A stretch of DNA of 64,000 bases from contig JAJYQA010000029.1 in the NCBI GenBank assembly GCA_021794835.1, forward strand, positions 111,090-175,089, in the 5' to 3' direction. Below are positions 16,728 through 24,998 of this stretch, piece after piece. A program made the position numbers and the translations under genes. The notes beneath the pieces were generated by a model. The model was not told the origin of the DNA. It worked only from the letters and a program-made list of their open reading frames with translations, and made no database searches. The DNA comes from Actinomycetes bacterium. GTDB taxonomy: Bacteria > Actinomycetota > Aquicultoria > Aquicultorales > Aquicultoraceae. The first letter of the stretch is position 1. Every line of letters begins with the position of its first letter.

Positions 16728-16757
16728 TATAGCATATTTTAGTTAAAATATGCTATA
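16728..16757. promoter_or_regulatory. Perfect 30-bp dyad TATAGCATATTTTA-GT-TAAAATATGCTATA
   Basis: Two 14-bp arms are exactly complementary with a 2-nt spacer, 27 nt after the trmO stop and 70 nt before the methyltransferase reading frame. AT-rich arms with almost no loop favour a protein-binding palindrome or an element end over a terminator. A second perfect hairpin follows immediately. Confidence 0.6.
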
Positions 16758-16768
16758 CTGCGTACGCT

Positions 16769-16790
16769 CGTGCGTACCACGCTACGCACG
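16769..16790. repeat. Hairpin CGTGCGTA-CCACGC-TACGCACG
   Basis: Perfect 8-bp stem with a 6-nt loop, 11 nt after the 30-bp dyad; an extra CGTACG sits just before it. The pair of palindromes lies where the N-terminus of the following methyltransferase should be encoded, consistent with a rearrangement junction. Confidence 0.5.
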
Positions 16791-16828
16791 ATGGCCCAAA
16801 GATCTTTGATGATTTTCTTGCCTATCAC

Positions 16829-17635
16829 TTGTTTACGGAAGAAGAACGCTCATACTTGGGACACAATCTGGCGGAGGCTCTTAAGTTTTTTGATCCTGAG
16901 CGTGCTGCCTCAAATCCTAACCAGGAGACCGCCTTGGCGTGGGTAATACAAGACTGCAACGGCCCCACAACTCTCAGTCGTGCGCGGTATGCTGAAGACA
17001 GTCTTGAGGAAGCCATCAGGCAAGGAGTACAGCAGTATGTAATCCTAGGTGCCGGGATGGACACTTTTGCGTTTCGGCGCCCGGATATGCTAGAGCAGCT
17101 TCAGGTGTTTGAGGTAGACCATCCCGCAACACAAGCCTTTAAGCGCAGCCGCCTTACTGAGTTGGGCTGGGAACATCCAGCCGAGCTACACTTTGTTCCA
17201 GTAGATTTCACGAAGGAGAATCTGGTAGCAGCACTCAAACGTTCATCGTATGATCCACAGAAATTAAGTTTCTTTAGCTGGCTGGGCGTTACCATGTACT
17301 TGACTCGCAATGTGGTCTTCGCTACATTACAAGCCATCGCTGATATCGCCCCGGCAGGCAGCACGATCATTTTTGATTACTATGACACCGACGCTTTTAA
17401 TCCCGATAGATCATCTAAGCGGATGCAAAAAGAGCAGGAGATTGTACGGCTGGTAGGCGAGCCGATGAAAGAGGGAATTGACCCGTCTACGCTTGCCGCA
17501 GACCTCGAAGGTATAGGCTTACTTCTTTATGAGAACTTAAGCCCAGCTGACATCGAAGAACGATACTTTAAGGGACGTACGGATGGATACCATGCCTTCG
17601 AGCATGTGCACTTTGCATGGGCAGTAGTTGATTAG
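16829..17635 (+). CDS. LCM-type SAM-dependent methyltransferase, N-terminus missing
   Basis: 268 residues from a TTG at 16829. The SAM-binding loop QYVILGAGMDTFAFRR, the acidic end of strand 2 (FEVDHPATQAFKRSRL) and FVPVDFTKENL identify the leucine-carboxyl-methyltransferase-like family (PF04072/TIGR00027). Family members start with about 40 residues before the DDxLA segment. Here GPKIFDDFLAYHL is encoded just upstream in frame, but no ATG or GTG precedes it, and the upstream DNA is two palindromes. The gene therefore looks 5'-truncated; it may be a pseudogene or be translated from the TTG. Substrate unknown. Confidence 0.7.
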   Translation: MFTEEERSYLGHNLAEALKFFDPERAASNPNQETALAWVIQDCNGPTTLSRARYAEDSLEEAIRQGVQQYVILGAGMDTFAFRRPDMLEQLQVFEVDHPATQAFKRSRLTELGWEHPAELHFVPVDFTKENLVAALKRSSYDPQKLSFFSWLGVTMYLTRNVVFATLQAIADIAPAGSTIIFDYYDTDAFNPDRSSKRMQKEQEIVRLVGEPMKEGIDPSTLAADLEGIGLLLYENLSPADIEERYFKGRTDGYHAFEHVHFAWAVVD

Positions 17636-17641
17636 CACTTA

Positions 17642-17731
17642 ATGCAAGACACAACTTTTCCAAAACTCACATACAACGCTGAAGGACATAAAACTTTTTG
17701 GGTATCTTCAAGAAGTGATTGGGAGATGTAA
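17642..17731 (+). other. Possible 29-residue ORF, unrecognised
   Basis: ATG at 17642 to TAA at 17731 encodes MQDTTFPKLTYNAEGHKTFW..., directly after the methyltransferase stop. Composition is protein-like but there is no clear ribosome site. It may be the tail of a lost gene. Confidence 0.2.
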
Positions 17732-17796
17732 GGTACCGGGCGATCGTATTAGCTTAAGGCAAAGAGCGTTCTGAATTCGTAGTAAGGGGAGGAAAA

Positions 17797-18453
17797 GTGG
17801 GTCTATTTGAAAAAGAGATCTCAATCCCAATAGATAGCACAATCCTCAAAGGAAACTTAGATATTCCTGAGGGTGCTCGGGCGATAGTTATATTTGCCCA
17901 TGGAAGCGGCAGCAGTCGGTTTAGCCCAAGAAATAGATATGTCGCTGAGGTTCTAATAAAAGCAGGTCTGGCCACCTTACTATTCGACCTTTTAACTGAA
18001 GATGAGGAACGAATCGATATGTTTACTGCAGAATATCGATTTAATATTGAACTTCTTGCCGATAGGCTTATCAAGGTGACTGATTGGATTACTAAAAACA
18101 ACGCTACCAAGGATTTAAGAGTGGGATATTTCGGGGCTAGCACAGGAGCAGCGGCAGCTCTGATTGCTGCTGCTCGACCTGAAGCTATCCGTACTGTTGT
18201 CTCAAGGGGTGGGCGACCTGATTTGGCAGAATCGGCCTTGCCTAAGGTTAATGTCCCGACGCTTTTGATTGTCGGAGGTTACGATGAGCCAGTTATTGAA
18301 CTTAATGAGGATGCCCTAAGAAAAATTCCTGACACTACTGAAAAAGAGTTAAAGATAGTGCCCGGCGCCACTCATTTATTTGAGGAGCCCGGGAAGCTGG
18401 AAGAAGTCTCCAATCTTGCAAAAGACTGGTTTATTAAACACCTTTTGGTTTGA
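17797..18453 (+). CDS. Dienelactone-hydrolase-like alpha/beta hydrolase
   Basis: 218 residues from a GTG at 17797 (6 nt after GGGGAGG). Alpha/beta-hydrolase features: the oxyanion loop FAHGSGSSRFSPRN, the nucleophile elbow VGYFGASTGAAAALIAA (Ser), the acid in LIVGGYDEPVIELNE, and the His in VPGATHLFEEPG. The pattern HGSGSS...R.N..VA matches the hydrolases often fused to or beside phosphoribosyltransferases in Actinobacteria; no such partner is next to it here. Likely a small-ester or lactone hydrolase in the cytoplasm. Confidence 0.82.
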   Translation: MGLFEKEISIPIDSTILKGNLDIPEGARAIVIFAHGSGSSRFSPRNRYVAEVLIKAGLATLLFDLLTEDEERIDMFTAEYRFNIELLADRLIKVTDWITKNNATKDLRVGYFGASTGAAAALIAAARPEAIRTVVSRGGRPDLAESALPKVNVPTLLIVGGYDEPVIELNEDALRKIPDTTEKELKIVPGATHLFEEPGKLEEVSNLAKDWFIKHLLV

Positions 18454-18497
18454 AGTTCAAATAGTGCCGATCTGGCGAGCACTCCAATTTTTAAAAA

Positions 18498-18773
18498 TTG
18501 ATGAATTTTATGAAGATTTTACACGCCTGTAATATGGCTGTGGCTCAGGGAAGGCAAAAGCTTCTGGGTAGCGATTATCGGAGCGGTCGTCTTAGTCCTC
18601 TACGTTGTTATCCTTACCCTGCAACCTTTGGTCGTGTCTGGGCCGCCTATGGTGGCATCTTTATTGTTATGTCCATGCTTTGGGGTTGGCAAGTTGATAA
18701 GATTGCGCCTGATAAGTTTGATTTAATCGGCGGATTAATAGCACTTCTTGGCGTTTTGGTTATCATGTTTTAG
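18498..18773 (+). pseudogene. Frameshifted YnfA-family small membrane protein
   Basis: The last 43 residues in frame ([20 protein letters not shown]... to [12 protein letters not shown]) are a clear UPF0060/YnfA C-terminus. The preceding family segment is present in another frame ([18 protein letters not shown]...LTLQP), so the coding frame shifts near 18625, where a short CTGCAAC repeat suggests a small deletion. The first helix of the family is not found. The ORF-track protein is thus a chimera of wrong frame and true C-terminus. YnfA proteins are four-helix membrane proteins of unclear transport function; this copy is broken. Confidence 0.75.
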
Positions 18774-18796
18774 CCAAGAGCTTGATCTCGCGGAGT

Positions 18797-18820
18797 AGTC
18801 TTAAAAGCTCTTTTAAGACT
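18797..18820 (+). terminator. Hairpin AGTCTTAAAAG-CT-CTTTTAAGACT with repeat
   Basis: Perfect 11-bp stem with a 2-nt loop. The 3' arm is then repeated (CTTTTAAGACT at 18823-18833) and a TTTTTT follows at 18841. It separates the decayed region from the kinase module. Confidence 0.55.
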
Positions 18821-18920
18821 TTCTTTTAAGACTTTCTCGATTTTTTATACAAATTCTGATATTATTATCACGCAGTTTTGGACGTACTTTGCAAATACTT
18901 CTAAATTTGAAGGGGGAGGC

Positions 18921-19913
18921 ATGATGCGTTATCGACCCGGCCAGACCATCGACCACTACGAAATCGTAGAGGGGCTTGGCGAAGGCGCGTACGCCGAGAC
19001 CTATAAAGCCCGCGACATACGGACTGGCCGCATCGTTATGGTCAAATCCCCAGAGCCGCTTATGTTTGCAGACCCACACGTGTACCAGCGGTTTCGCCGC
19101 GAAAGCGAGATCGCGAAGCGCCTTGACCACCCCGGCGTGCAGCGTAGCCTTGACCAGCATGACCACCAGGGTGAGCCCTATCTTGTGCTCGAGTATATTG
19201 AGGGAGAGATGCTCCGCCGTCGTATGCAAGCATTCGAGGGCGGCGCCCCGATCGACCTCGCGCTTGATTGGGGGCGTCAGCTCGCTCGGGCTCTCGCATA
19301 CCTCCACTCACAGGCCATCGTCCACCGTGACCTAAAGCCCGAGAACGTTCTTATCAGCCGCGATGGAACGCTAAAGATCGTTGATTTTGGCACGGCGCTG
19401 ATGACTGGCGCGCGCCGTCTTACATGGCGCCACCTCTCTGAGAGCGTCGGGACGCCTGATTATATGAGCCCCGAGCAGATTCAGGGAGGGCGCGGTGACT
19501 CACGCAGCGACATATACGCCTGGGGCGTGATGCTCTACGAGTTCCTCACCGGTCGGGTGCCATTTGAGGGTGATAACTGGCTTGCGGTAATGGCAGGGCA
19601 CCTTAGGCGGACGCCACGGCGTATCCGCGAGTTGCGGCCCGAAGTATCCCCCGCGTTAGAGGCGGTAGTCTTGAAGGCAATGCGGAGATACCCTGAGCAC
19701 CGCTACCAATCGGCCGAGGAGCTCCTTGCAGACATTGACCATCTAGACGTGCTTGATCCCACGACGTTTGATCTTACACCTGAGAAACCGATGGGTGGGA
19801 TGGCGACCGCGCAGACCCGCTGGCAGCTGTGGGGCTACGCCGCGTTGATCGCGCTTGGCTTTCTTGCTGTTGTCGCCCTAATCATCGTGATATCGGCGGT
19901 GGTGCAGCGATGA
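18921..19913 (+). CDS. Membrane Ser/Thr protein kinase (Hanks type)
   Basis: 330 residues from the ATG at 18921 (18924 equally good), after GGGGGAGG. Kinase domain about 12-275: glycine loop GLGEGAYAETYKA, ATP lysine in IVMVKSPE, catalytic loop IVHRDLKPENVLI, DFG in KIVDFGTAL, SVGTPDYMSPEQ, and DIYAWGVMLYEFLTGRVPF. After a short linker comes a single C-terminal membrane helix (YAALIALGFLAVVALIIVI), with no external sensor domain. Its stop overlaps the next start (ATGA), so it is coupled to the glutamine-synthetase-like gene. The PP2C phosphatase three genes on is the likely antagonist. Base composition is visibly GC-richer than flanking genes. Confidence 0.95.
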   Translation: MMRYRPGQTIDHYEIVEGLGEGAYAETYKARDIRTGRIVMVKSPEPLMFADPHVYQRFRRESEIAKRLDHPGVQRSLDQHDHQGEPYLVLEYIEGEMLRRRMQAFEGGAPIDLALDWGRQLARALAYLHSQAIVHRDLKPENVLISRDGTLKIVDFGTALMTGARRLTWRHLSESVGTPDYMSPEQIQGGRGDSRSDIYAWGVMLYEFLTGRVPFEGDNWLAVMAGHLRRTPRRIRELRPEVSPALEAVVLKAMRRYPEHRYQSAEELLADIDHLDVLDPTTFDLTPEKPMGGMATAQTRWQLWGYAALIALGFLAVVALIIVISAVVQR

Positions 19914-21163
19914 CTCAGGGAATTGATCTTACCGGCATCTCCTGGGTACGGCTCTCGTTTGTCGACGTGTTTGGGGTGAGCCACTCAATGCAGCTGCCTG
20001 CCGAGCGGTTTGCCGCTGCAGTGGCGCGTGGCGAGCCGTTTGATGGCTCATCTCTTGAGGGACGGGCACGTCTCCTCGAGGTCGACATGCGTCTACGTCC
20101 CGACCCAGAAACTCTCGTTCACCTTGGGTACGGACTCGCACGCGCAGTATGTACGGTGCTTACGAATGATGGAACGCCATGGTTAAGTGATCCTCGCACG
20201 GCGCTTGCAATGGTGATAAAAGATACCGGCGAGCTTGGCCGCAACTATACTGCTGCTGCTGAGCTCGAGTTCTATCTACTTAATGCCTCTGGCACGCCAA
20301 TCGATGGGGACGGCTACTTCGAGGAAACCGATAGCGTTGGGATGAAGGTCGTCCGTGATGCGGCCGACCGGCTGGCCTCGTACGGCATCGCTATCGACTC
20401 CTCGCATCACGAAGCCGGACCGGGCCAGTACGAGATCGACCTTGCCCATCTTTCGCCTATGCGCTTAGCCGATGCCCTTGTTCTCGCTAAGCACGTGGTG
20501 CGCGAGGCAGCAGCTGGCGCAGGGCTTCGCGCTACATTCATGCCCCGCCCGTTCGCCGGGGAGGCTGGCTCGGGGCTCCACCTTCACCAGCGCATCGGCT
20601 CACAGCTTGTGCGGGACGACGATGTTCTCAACGAAGAGGGCCGCTTTTTCTTGGCAGGCCAGCTGTCGCATGCTCGGGGGCTCTCGGCACTGGCATCTCC
20701 AACCGTTAATTCATATAAACGCTTGCACTCTGGACCGGAGGCCCCAAGTGCCGCTGTGTGGGCTCACCTTAACCGGGGAGCTCTTGTGCGGCTGAGCCCG
20801 AACATGATGGGTGGCGCCACGATCGAGTTTCGAGGGTCGGATCCCTCAGCGAACCCATACCTCTTGCTCGCAGGCCTCTTAGCTGCGGGCGCTCACGGCC
20901 TAGAGTTAAGCATTGAACTACCGCCAGCCCTTGAAGAAGATATCGGTATATTTGACCCGGCAGCGAGCGACTCAGCACGCTTTGAGCCACTGCCTCGTGA
21001 CCTCGACGATGCGCTTGATGCTCTTCTCGCCGACGACGTACTGGTCGATGCATTTGATCAGCAGCTCCTGTCGCAGCTCGTTGATGGCCGCCGTGCCGAG
21101 GCAGCCGCCTATCGCATGCAGGTTACGCCATGGGAGTTAGATCGTTATCTAAACGAGGCGTAA
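19910..21163 (+). CDS. Glutamine-synthetase-like ligase (gamma-glutamyl-amine type possible)
   Basis: 417 residues from the ATG at 19910, which overlaps the kinase stop by 4 nt; the track's 19829 start is inside the kinase. Beta-grasp domain WVRLSFVDVFG and FDGSS. Catalytic residues are in AAELEFYLLN, HHEAGPGQYEID, GSGLHLHQRI and ATIEFRGSDPSANPYLLLAG. It is shorter than housekeeping GlnA (about 440-470), and the usual Tyr-adenylylation segment is not apparent. In this context (permease, kinase, phosphatase) it may ligate glutamate to an imported amine, as PuuA/GlnA3-type enzymes do, or make glutamine. The substrate is inference. Confidence 0.88.
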   Translation: MTQGIDLTGISWVRLSFVDVFGVSHSMQLPAERFAAAVARGEPFDGSSLEGRARLLEVDMRLRPDPETLVHLGYGLARAVCTVLTNDGTPWLSDPRTALAMVIKDTGELGRNYTAAAELEFYLLNASGTPIDGDGYFEETDSVGMKVVRDAADRLASYGIAIDSSHHEAGPGQYEIDLAHLSPMRLADALVLAKHVVREAAAGAGLRATFMPRPFAGEAGSGLHLHQRIGSQLVRDDDVLNEEGRFFLAGQLSHARGLSALASPTVNSYKRLHSGPEAPSAAVWAHLNRGALVRLSPNMMGGATIEFRGSDPSANPYLLLAGLLAAGAHGLELSIELPPALEEDIGIFDPAASDSARFEPLPRDLDDALDALLADDVLVDAFDQQLLSQLVDGRRAEAAAYRMQVTPWELDRYLNEA

Positions 21164-21190
21164 TCTACTGCACCGTCACACATGATACAT

Positions 21191-21305
21191 GTAGTTACCC
21201 TATTTATGGGGCGTAGGCGTAGTTGTCCCATTTATGGGGTTGCCAAGAGCAATGGTTGAAGTCGGTCAGTGTGCGGTGGTGCAGTCCGATAAATCGGGCA
21301 ACTAC
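21191..21305. repeat. Three copies of a GTAGTTG-hairpin repeat
   Basis: The 330-nt gap between the GS-like gene and the permease gene contains GTAGTTA-CCCTAT-TT-ATGGGG (21191), GTAGTTG-TCCCAT-TT-ATGGGG (21219) and, inverted, GTAGTTG-CCCGAT-TT-ATCGG (21305-21286). Each is a conserved 7-mer followed by a short stem around a TT loop. The remainder of the gap is the AT-rich leader of the permease gene. Confidence 0.7.
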
Positions 21306-21493
21306 GCATCAATTTTAGCCATAAGTTTTTGCCGCATTCGTGCATTTATCCAACGGTATTTATCCAACAGTACAAACGGGCACATCATAATTTATCCACT
21401 GGGCTCACGCCCTATCCCTTCCGCAGACATATTATTCTCCTAAGGTCTCATAAAGATTTTGTAAAAATCACTAGGACAGAAAGGAGAATGATT

Positions 21494-23062
21494 ATGTCAA
21501 GCAGTACTGCAACCGGGGGTGAGATGAAACGCACCCTAACCCTCACCGGTATCACGATGAATGCCATGTCGTTTATTGCGCCGGGAGCATTTTTATGGAC
21601 AACCTTCCAACTTCAAGCGGCGCAGTCGGCAGGTGGGGCCTCGACAGCATTCGATATGTGGACGGGTTTGTTCTTCTCGGTTATTCTTGCGATGCTCACC
21701 GCGTACAGCTATAGCGAACTCGCTCGCATATACCCAAATGCAGGAACCGGATCGAGCTACTACTTCGCTGAGGCGGCCCTTCTCGACAAAGAAAAAGCCC
21801 AACACCGCCGTTTTGCACGCGTAAGCAAAATCACTATTGGGTGGATCAGCCATCTTTATTACTGGATTTATCCCGCCATCATGGTAGCATTTACCGCAAC
21901 ACTATTTGGCTACATCTACCAGGTGATTACCGGTCAGACGCTCTCATGGCTCGTACTGTCGATTATAGCCGTTGTCTTCGCATTAATTAGCGGCTATATT
22001 GCCTTCAGGGGTATTTCGGGCTCGACCAATACGGCAATCGCCATTAACGTCATTCAGCTTACATCACTGTTCGCGTTTGCTGTTGTGGCCATCATCTTCC
22101 GCCTGAGCCACCCACATGCCGTGGGAGGCTACGAGATGGCGCACGCTACCGGGGTAATCTTCCCACATAGTCTAATGCATGTTATTTACCAGTCGACAAT
22201 TGCTATCCTGCTTTTAGTCGGATTTGAGTCAGTCACGGCGCTTGGAGCCGAGGCAAAGAATCCAGATAAAGATATTAAGAAAGGTGTTATTCTCAGCCTT
22301 GCTATACAGGGCTTGGTTGCTTACCTCTTCGAGTACTTTGCCGCTAACTATGTAGTGGGTGGCGCTACAATTACCGCTATAGGTCAGCATGGGGCAAAGC
22401 TCACCGGCTACGCAGCCGCGGCGACGGATTCCGCGCCACTTGGCACGATGATTAAGACGATCGGCAACCAGATGTTTGGCGGTATCGGCCAGACGTTAGC
22501 TCTTCTGATGGCGGCGACTGTCTTGCTCGCCCTCATCGGTACCACGCTCGCTTGCCTTAACTCAGGCGTGCGCATCACTTACTCGATGGCCAGGGACAAA
22601 GAGATGCCGAGCATTCTCGGTTTGCTGCACGGTAAGTTCGCCACGCCACACGGAGGTATATGGGTTCTTACTGCGGCAACTGCGGCGATTGCAATCTACG
22701 GTGTAAAGAATGTGGATACGCTCACGCAGATCACGCTTGCCTCAAACGCCGGGACGTTCATTGTTTACGGGCTTACCTGCCTGATCGCGATCGTTGCGTT
22801 CGCGAGCCGTCACGATAAGCATCCCATAAAGCACCTTGCGATACCCGGTCTTGGATTCCTTATGAACTTCGCGGAGTTCGTAGGTATTATCTACCTCGCC
22901 GTCATGGCAGGCGGTGCCACCGCAAGTGACGCTTATATCGCCATGGGCATGGTAGCTGTCTGGGTTGTAGTAGGCATAGTGTGGATTGCTATGAACCCAC
23001 AGAAGCGCGGAGTAAAGCTTATACAAGCTCCGGAAGCTCTTAAAACTAGCGAGGCTAGTTAG
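21494..23062 (+). CDS. APC-superfamily amino acid/amine permease
   Basis: 522 residues from the ATG at 21494, 7 nt after AAGGAG; the long track start at 21329 runs through the repeats. About 12 membrane helices. The N-terminal helix 1 motif ITMNAMSFIAPGAFLW and helix 6 region VGFESVTALGAEAKNPDKDIKKGVI (the F-E-x-x-x-x-L-x-E-E/A-x-x-P signature) mark the amino acid-polyamine-organocation family. It probably imports an amino acid or amine by proton or sodium symport. It is in line with the GS-like gene and 11 nt before the PP2C gene, so it belongs to the same functional module. Confidence 0.92.
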   Translation: MSSSTATGGEMKRTLTLTGITMNAMSFIAPGAFLWTTFQLQAAQSAGGASTAFDMWTGLFFSVILAMLTAYSYSELARIYPNAGTGSSYYFAEAALLDKEKAQHRRFARVSKITIGWISHLYYWIYPAIMVAFTATLFGYIYQVITGQTLSWLVLSIIAVVFALISGYIAFRGISGSTNTAIAINVIQLTSLFAFAVVAIIFRLSHPHAVGGYEMAHATGVIFPHSLMHVIYQSTIAILLLVGFESVTALGAEAKNPDKDIKKGVILSLAIQGLVAYLFEYFAANYVVGGATITAIGQHGAKLTGYAAAATDSAPLGTMIKTIGNQMFGGIGQTLALLMAATVLLALIGTTLACLNSGVRITYSMARDKEMPSILGLLHGKFATPHGGIWVLTAATAAIAIYGVKNVDTLTQITLASNAGTFIVYGLTCLIAIVAFASRHDKHPIKHLAIPGLGFLMNFAEFVGIIYLAVMAGGATASDAYIAMGMVAVWVVVGIVWIAMNPQKRGVKLIQAPEALKTSEAS

Positions 23063-23073
23063 GTAGAGGAGAT

Positions 23074-24012
23074 ATGAAAACAATGGTTTCTGGGGAGACC
23101 TTTCAGCCCGGGCGGATTGCCGCCCGGGCTATCCCACATGCAATACAGGTAAGACCGGGCCTATTCATGCCGCCTGAGGAGGACGGCGATGGCTCTATAT
23201 CGGTGCACGCGGTTCTCTCCAAGCTCTCGTGGGCACTCTGTTCGCATTCGGGTGCTGTGCGTCCTGAAAACGAGGACTTTGCTGGCACGTACGTGCCAGC
23301 GCTCCCCGAAGAGCGCGGACCGCTATTTGTGGTTGCGGATGGTATGGGGGGACATGCTGCAGGCGAGGTGGCGAGCCGTATTGCAGTGGAGACTGTGCTT
23401 GAGGTATGGACGAACGGCTCCACTGCCCCTCCCAAGCAGGCACTTCGAGCTGCGGCGCGCGCCGCAAACGCTGAGGTGTTTACAGCCTCACTAGAATATG
23501 GGCGCCGGGGTATGGGCACGACACTCACTGCACTCGCACTCTCTGGCCGTGAAGCGTTCGTTGCACATGTAGGCGATAGCCGTGCGTATCTCGTGCGTGA
23601 CAAGCAGTGCTCACAGCTCACCTCGGATCACTCACGAGTGGCCGAGATGCTCCGGACACGGCTTATCTCGCCCGAGCAGGCAAAAAATCATCCCGCACGG
23701 TCGATGCTCACACGCAGCCTCGGCTCCGAGCCAGCGGTACAGGTAGACCTAGCACGCACAGACGTCTTACCTGGCGATACCTTTGTGCTCTGCTCTGACG
23801 GGCTTTGGGATCTCGTCTCGCGCCGTGATATTGCTGAAGTAACTACCACACCGACCGCAAACGAAGCTGCCGAGATGCTCGTCAAGACTGCTCTAAAGCG
23901 AGGGGCCCCTGATAACGTCACCGTCATTTTAGTCCACATTACCTCGGAGCTTCCCACTCTGTCTGTTTACCACGCTAAGCCTCGGTGGCCGTTCTTTCGA
24001 CGGGGACGGTAA
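23074..24012 (+). CDS. PP2C-family Ser/Thr phosphatase
   Basis: 312 residues from the ATG at 23074. PP2C motifs: SGAVRPENEDFAGTY, FVVADGMGGHAAGEVAS, GMGTTLTALAL, VAHVGDSRAYLVRD, LTSDHSRVAEML, FVLCSDGLWDLVS and GAPDNVTVILV, with the metal-binding Asp residues all present. The first about 45 residues are extra and contain a perfect DNA hairpin, so an internal start (ATG at 23167) is possible. It would dephosphorylate targets of the kinase at 18921; GS or the permease are candidate substrates by position only. Confidence 0.92.
   Translation: MKTMVSGETFQPGRIAARAIPHAIQVRPGLFMPPEEDGDGSISVHAVLSKLSWALCSHSGAVRPENEDFAGTYVPALPEERGPLFVVADGMGGHAAGEVASRIAVETVLEVWTNGSTAPPKQALRAAARAANAEVFTASLEYGRRGMGTTLTALALSGREAFVAHVGDSRAYLVRDKQCSQLTSDHSRVAEMLRTRLISPEQAKNHPARSMLTRSLGSEPAVQVDLARTDVLPGDTFVLCSDGLWDLVSRRDIAEVTTTPTANEAAEMLVKTALKRGAPDNVTVILVHITSELPTLSVYHAKPRWPFFRRGR
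23105..23130 (+). promoter_or_regulatory. Strong GC hairpin at the 5' end of the phosphatase gene
   Basis: AGCCCGGGCGG-ATTG-CCGCCCGGGCT is a perfect 11-bp stem with a 4-nt loop, 43 nt downstream of the permease stop and inside the annotated start of the PP2C gene. There is no T-run. It could end or stabilise the upstream transcript or lower phosphatase translation. Confidence 0.5.
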
Positions 24013-24024
24013 GGGCATCTTATT

Positions 24025-24090
24025 TATAGCTCTTTTAAGCCAGCCTTACCTTTTTTGCGATATTGATAAGGAGAGCGGTAAGGAAATTAA
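24025..24090. repeat. 66-bp direct repeat, non-coding copy
   Basis: This stretch matches 24999-25064 at 64 of 66 positions by eye. The second copy is the end of the PAP2 gene (encoding NFLTALLINIAKKVRLA and its stop); this copy is an orphan tail. The two copies bracket the SHOCT and cytochrome genes. Confidence 0.85.
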
Positions 24091-24109
24091 TATAGAAAGA
24101 TAAATAGGT

Positions 24110-24382
24110 TTAGCTTGCCGTAAGCTCTCGCTTACGCTCCTCGTATTCTTCCTTGCCGATCTCGCCTCTAGCGTACCTTTCGTTTAGGATTTCAAGAGCA
24201 CGGCTTGAAGTTGGTGGTCCAGGTGGTGCGCCGTATCTACCTGCACCGGCCTGTCTTATCAACCACCAGATCAACAAACCGATACCGACAAGCAGTAGAA
24301 TTGTGAAAATCAGGCTAATTATAAAACCAAAAACCCCAAGGCCTCCGCCGAAGCCAAAATCGCCGCAAAAAGGGCATGGCAT
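24110..24382 (-). CDS. SHOCT-domain membrane protein
   Basis: 90 residues: a Cys/Gly/Phe-rich start (MPCPFCGDFGFGGGLG), one membrane helix (IISLIFTILLLVGIGLLIWWLI), a Pro/Gly linker, and a C-terminal SHOCT motif ALEILNERYARGEIGKEEYEERK. SHOCT modules are short oligomerisation or partner-binding tails common in Actinobacteria. The N-terminal CPFC might bind metal. It follows the cytochrome gene by 14 nt, so it is likely its operon partner. Confidence 0.8.
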   Translation of the reverse strand: MPCPFCGDFGFGGGLGVFGFIISLIFTILLLVGIGLLIWWLIRQAGAGRYGAPPGPPTSSRALEILNERYARGEIGKEEYEERKRELTAS

Positions 24383-24396
24383 TTTTATCTCCTCCT

Positions 24397-24912
24397 TTAT
24401 GGCTCAAGCGTTTTTAAGTAATCAATTACATCGTTTAGGTCTTGATCCGACATATGCCAGCGGGGCATGTTTTGGTTTAGCGTGCCACCTTTCTCATCTT
24501 GCCCGCGTGTTATTGCTCTCTTAATAAGGTTATTGTTGAAGCCTTCCTTTATCAATGTCCTATACGTTATATTAGGTGCGGTAAATCTTCCCATCATTAT
24601 TACTGTGCCGCCCCTGCCGTCTGGACCATGGCAATTAGCACATCCTCCACCATGCATTTGAAACCAGATAGGCCCTCCGGTAGCGGTTATGGTGTCTCGA
24701 GAGCTCGTGCCGGTAAAAAATATTTGCTCGCCATTGCTTTTAAAACCGCCAGAGGGGAACCGCGTCCCGGGTCCTCGAAAAGGCTCCCTTATATGACCAG
24801 GCTGACTTGGCATAAATGAGAAGTAATTAACCGCAAAAAGGCCAATAAGACCAACTATAATAAGAATAATGGCGGTCGGCAAAAGCCACTTCACAATAAC
24901 CTCCTTACGCAC
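24397..24912 (-). CDS. Membrane-anchored monohaem cytochrome c
   Basis: 171 residues. An N-terminal uncleaved helix (LLPTAIILIIVGLIGLFAVNYF) anchors an external cytochrome domain. The haem site is GGGCANCHGPDGRGG (CxxCH) near residue 93, and the distal Met is probably in NMPRWHMSDQDLNDVIDYL, the usual class I cytochrome c end. Haem attachment needs a c-type maturation system not found in this window. It likely carries electrons outside the membrane. It lies inside the 66-bp repeat-flanked segment. Confidence 0.9.
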   Translation of the reverse strand: MRKEVIVKWLLPTAIILIIVGLIGLFAVNYFSFMPSQPGHIREPFRGPGTRFPSGGFKSNGEQIFFTGTSSRDTITATGGPIWFQMHGGGCANCHGPDGRGGTVIMMGRFTAPNITYRTLIKEGFNNNLIKRAITRGQDEKGGTLNQNMPRWHMSDQDLNDVIDYLKTLEP

Positions 24913-24998
24913 TTTAGCCCGGTATACCCATCTTTTATCTTGGTAAACGCATCCTGTTTGCTAAGATGGTATTGTGCGATGGAGGATAATTACGACGG

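Noticed and set aside
18498-18773. The 91-residue ORF as an intact gene
   Set aside because: Its first half is out of frame relative to the YnfA sequence encoded in the same DNA.
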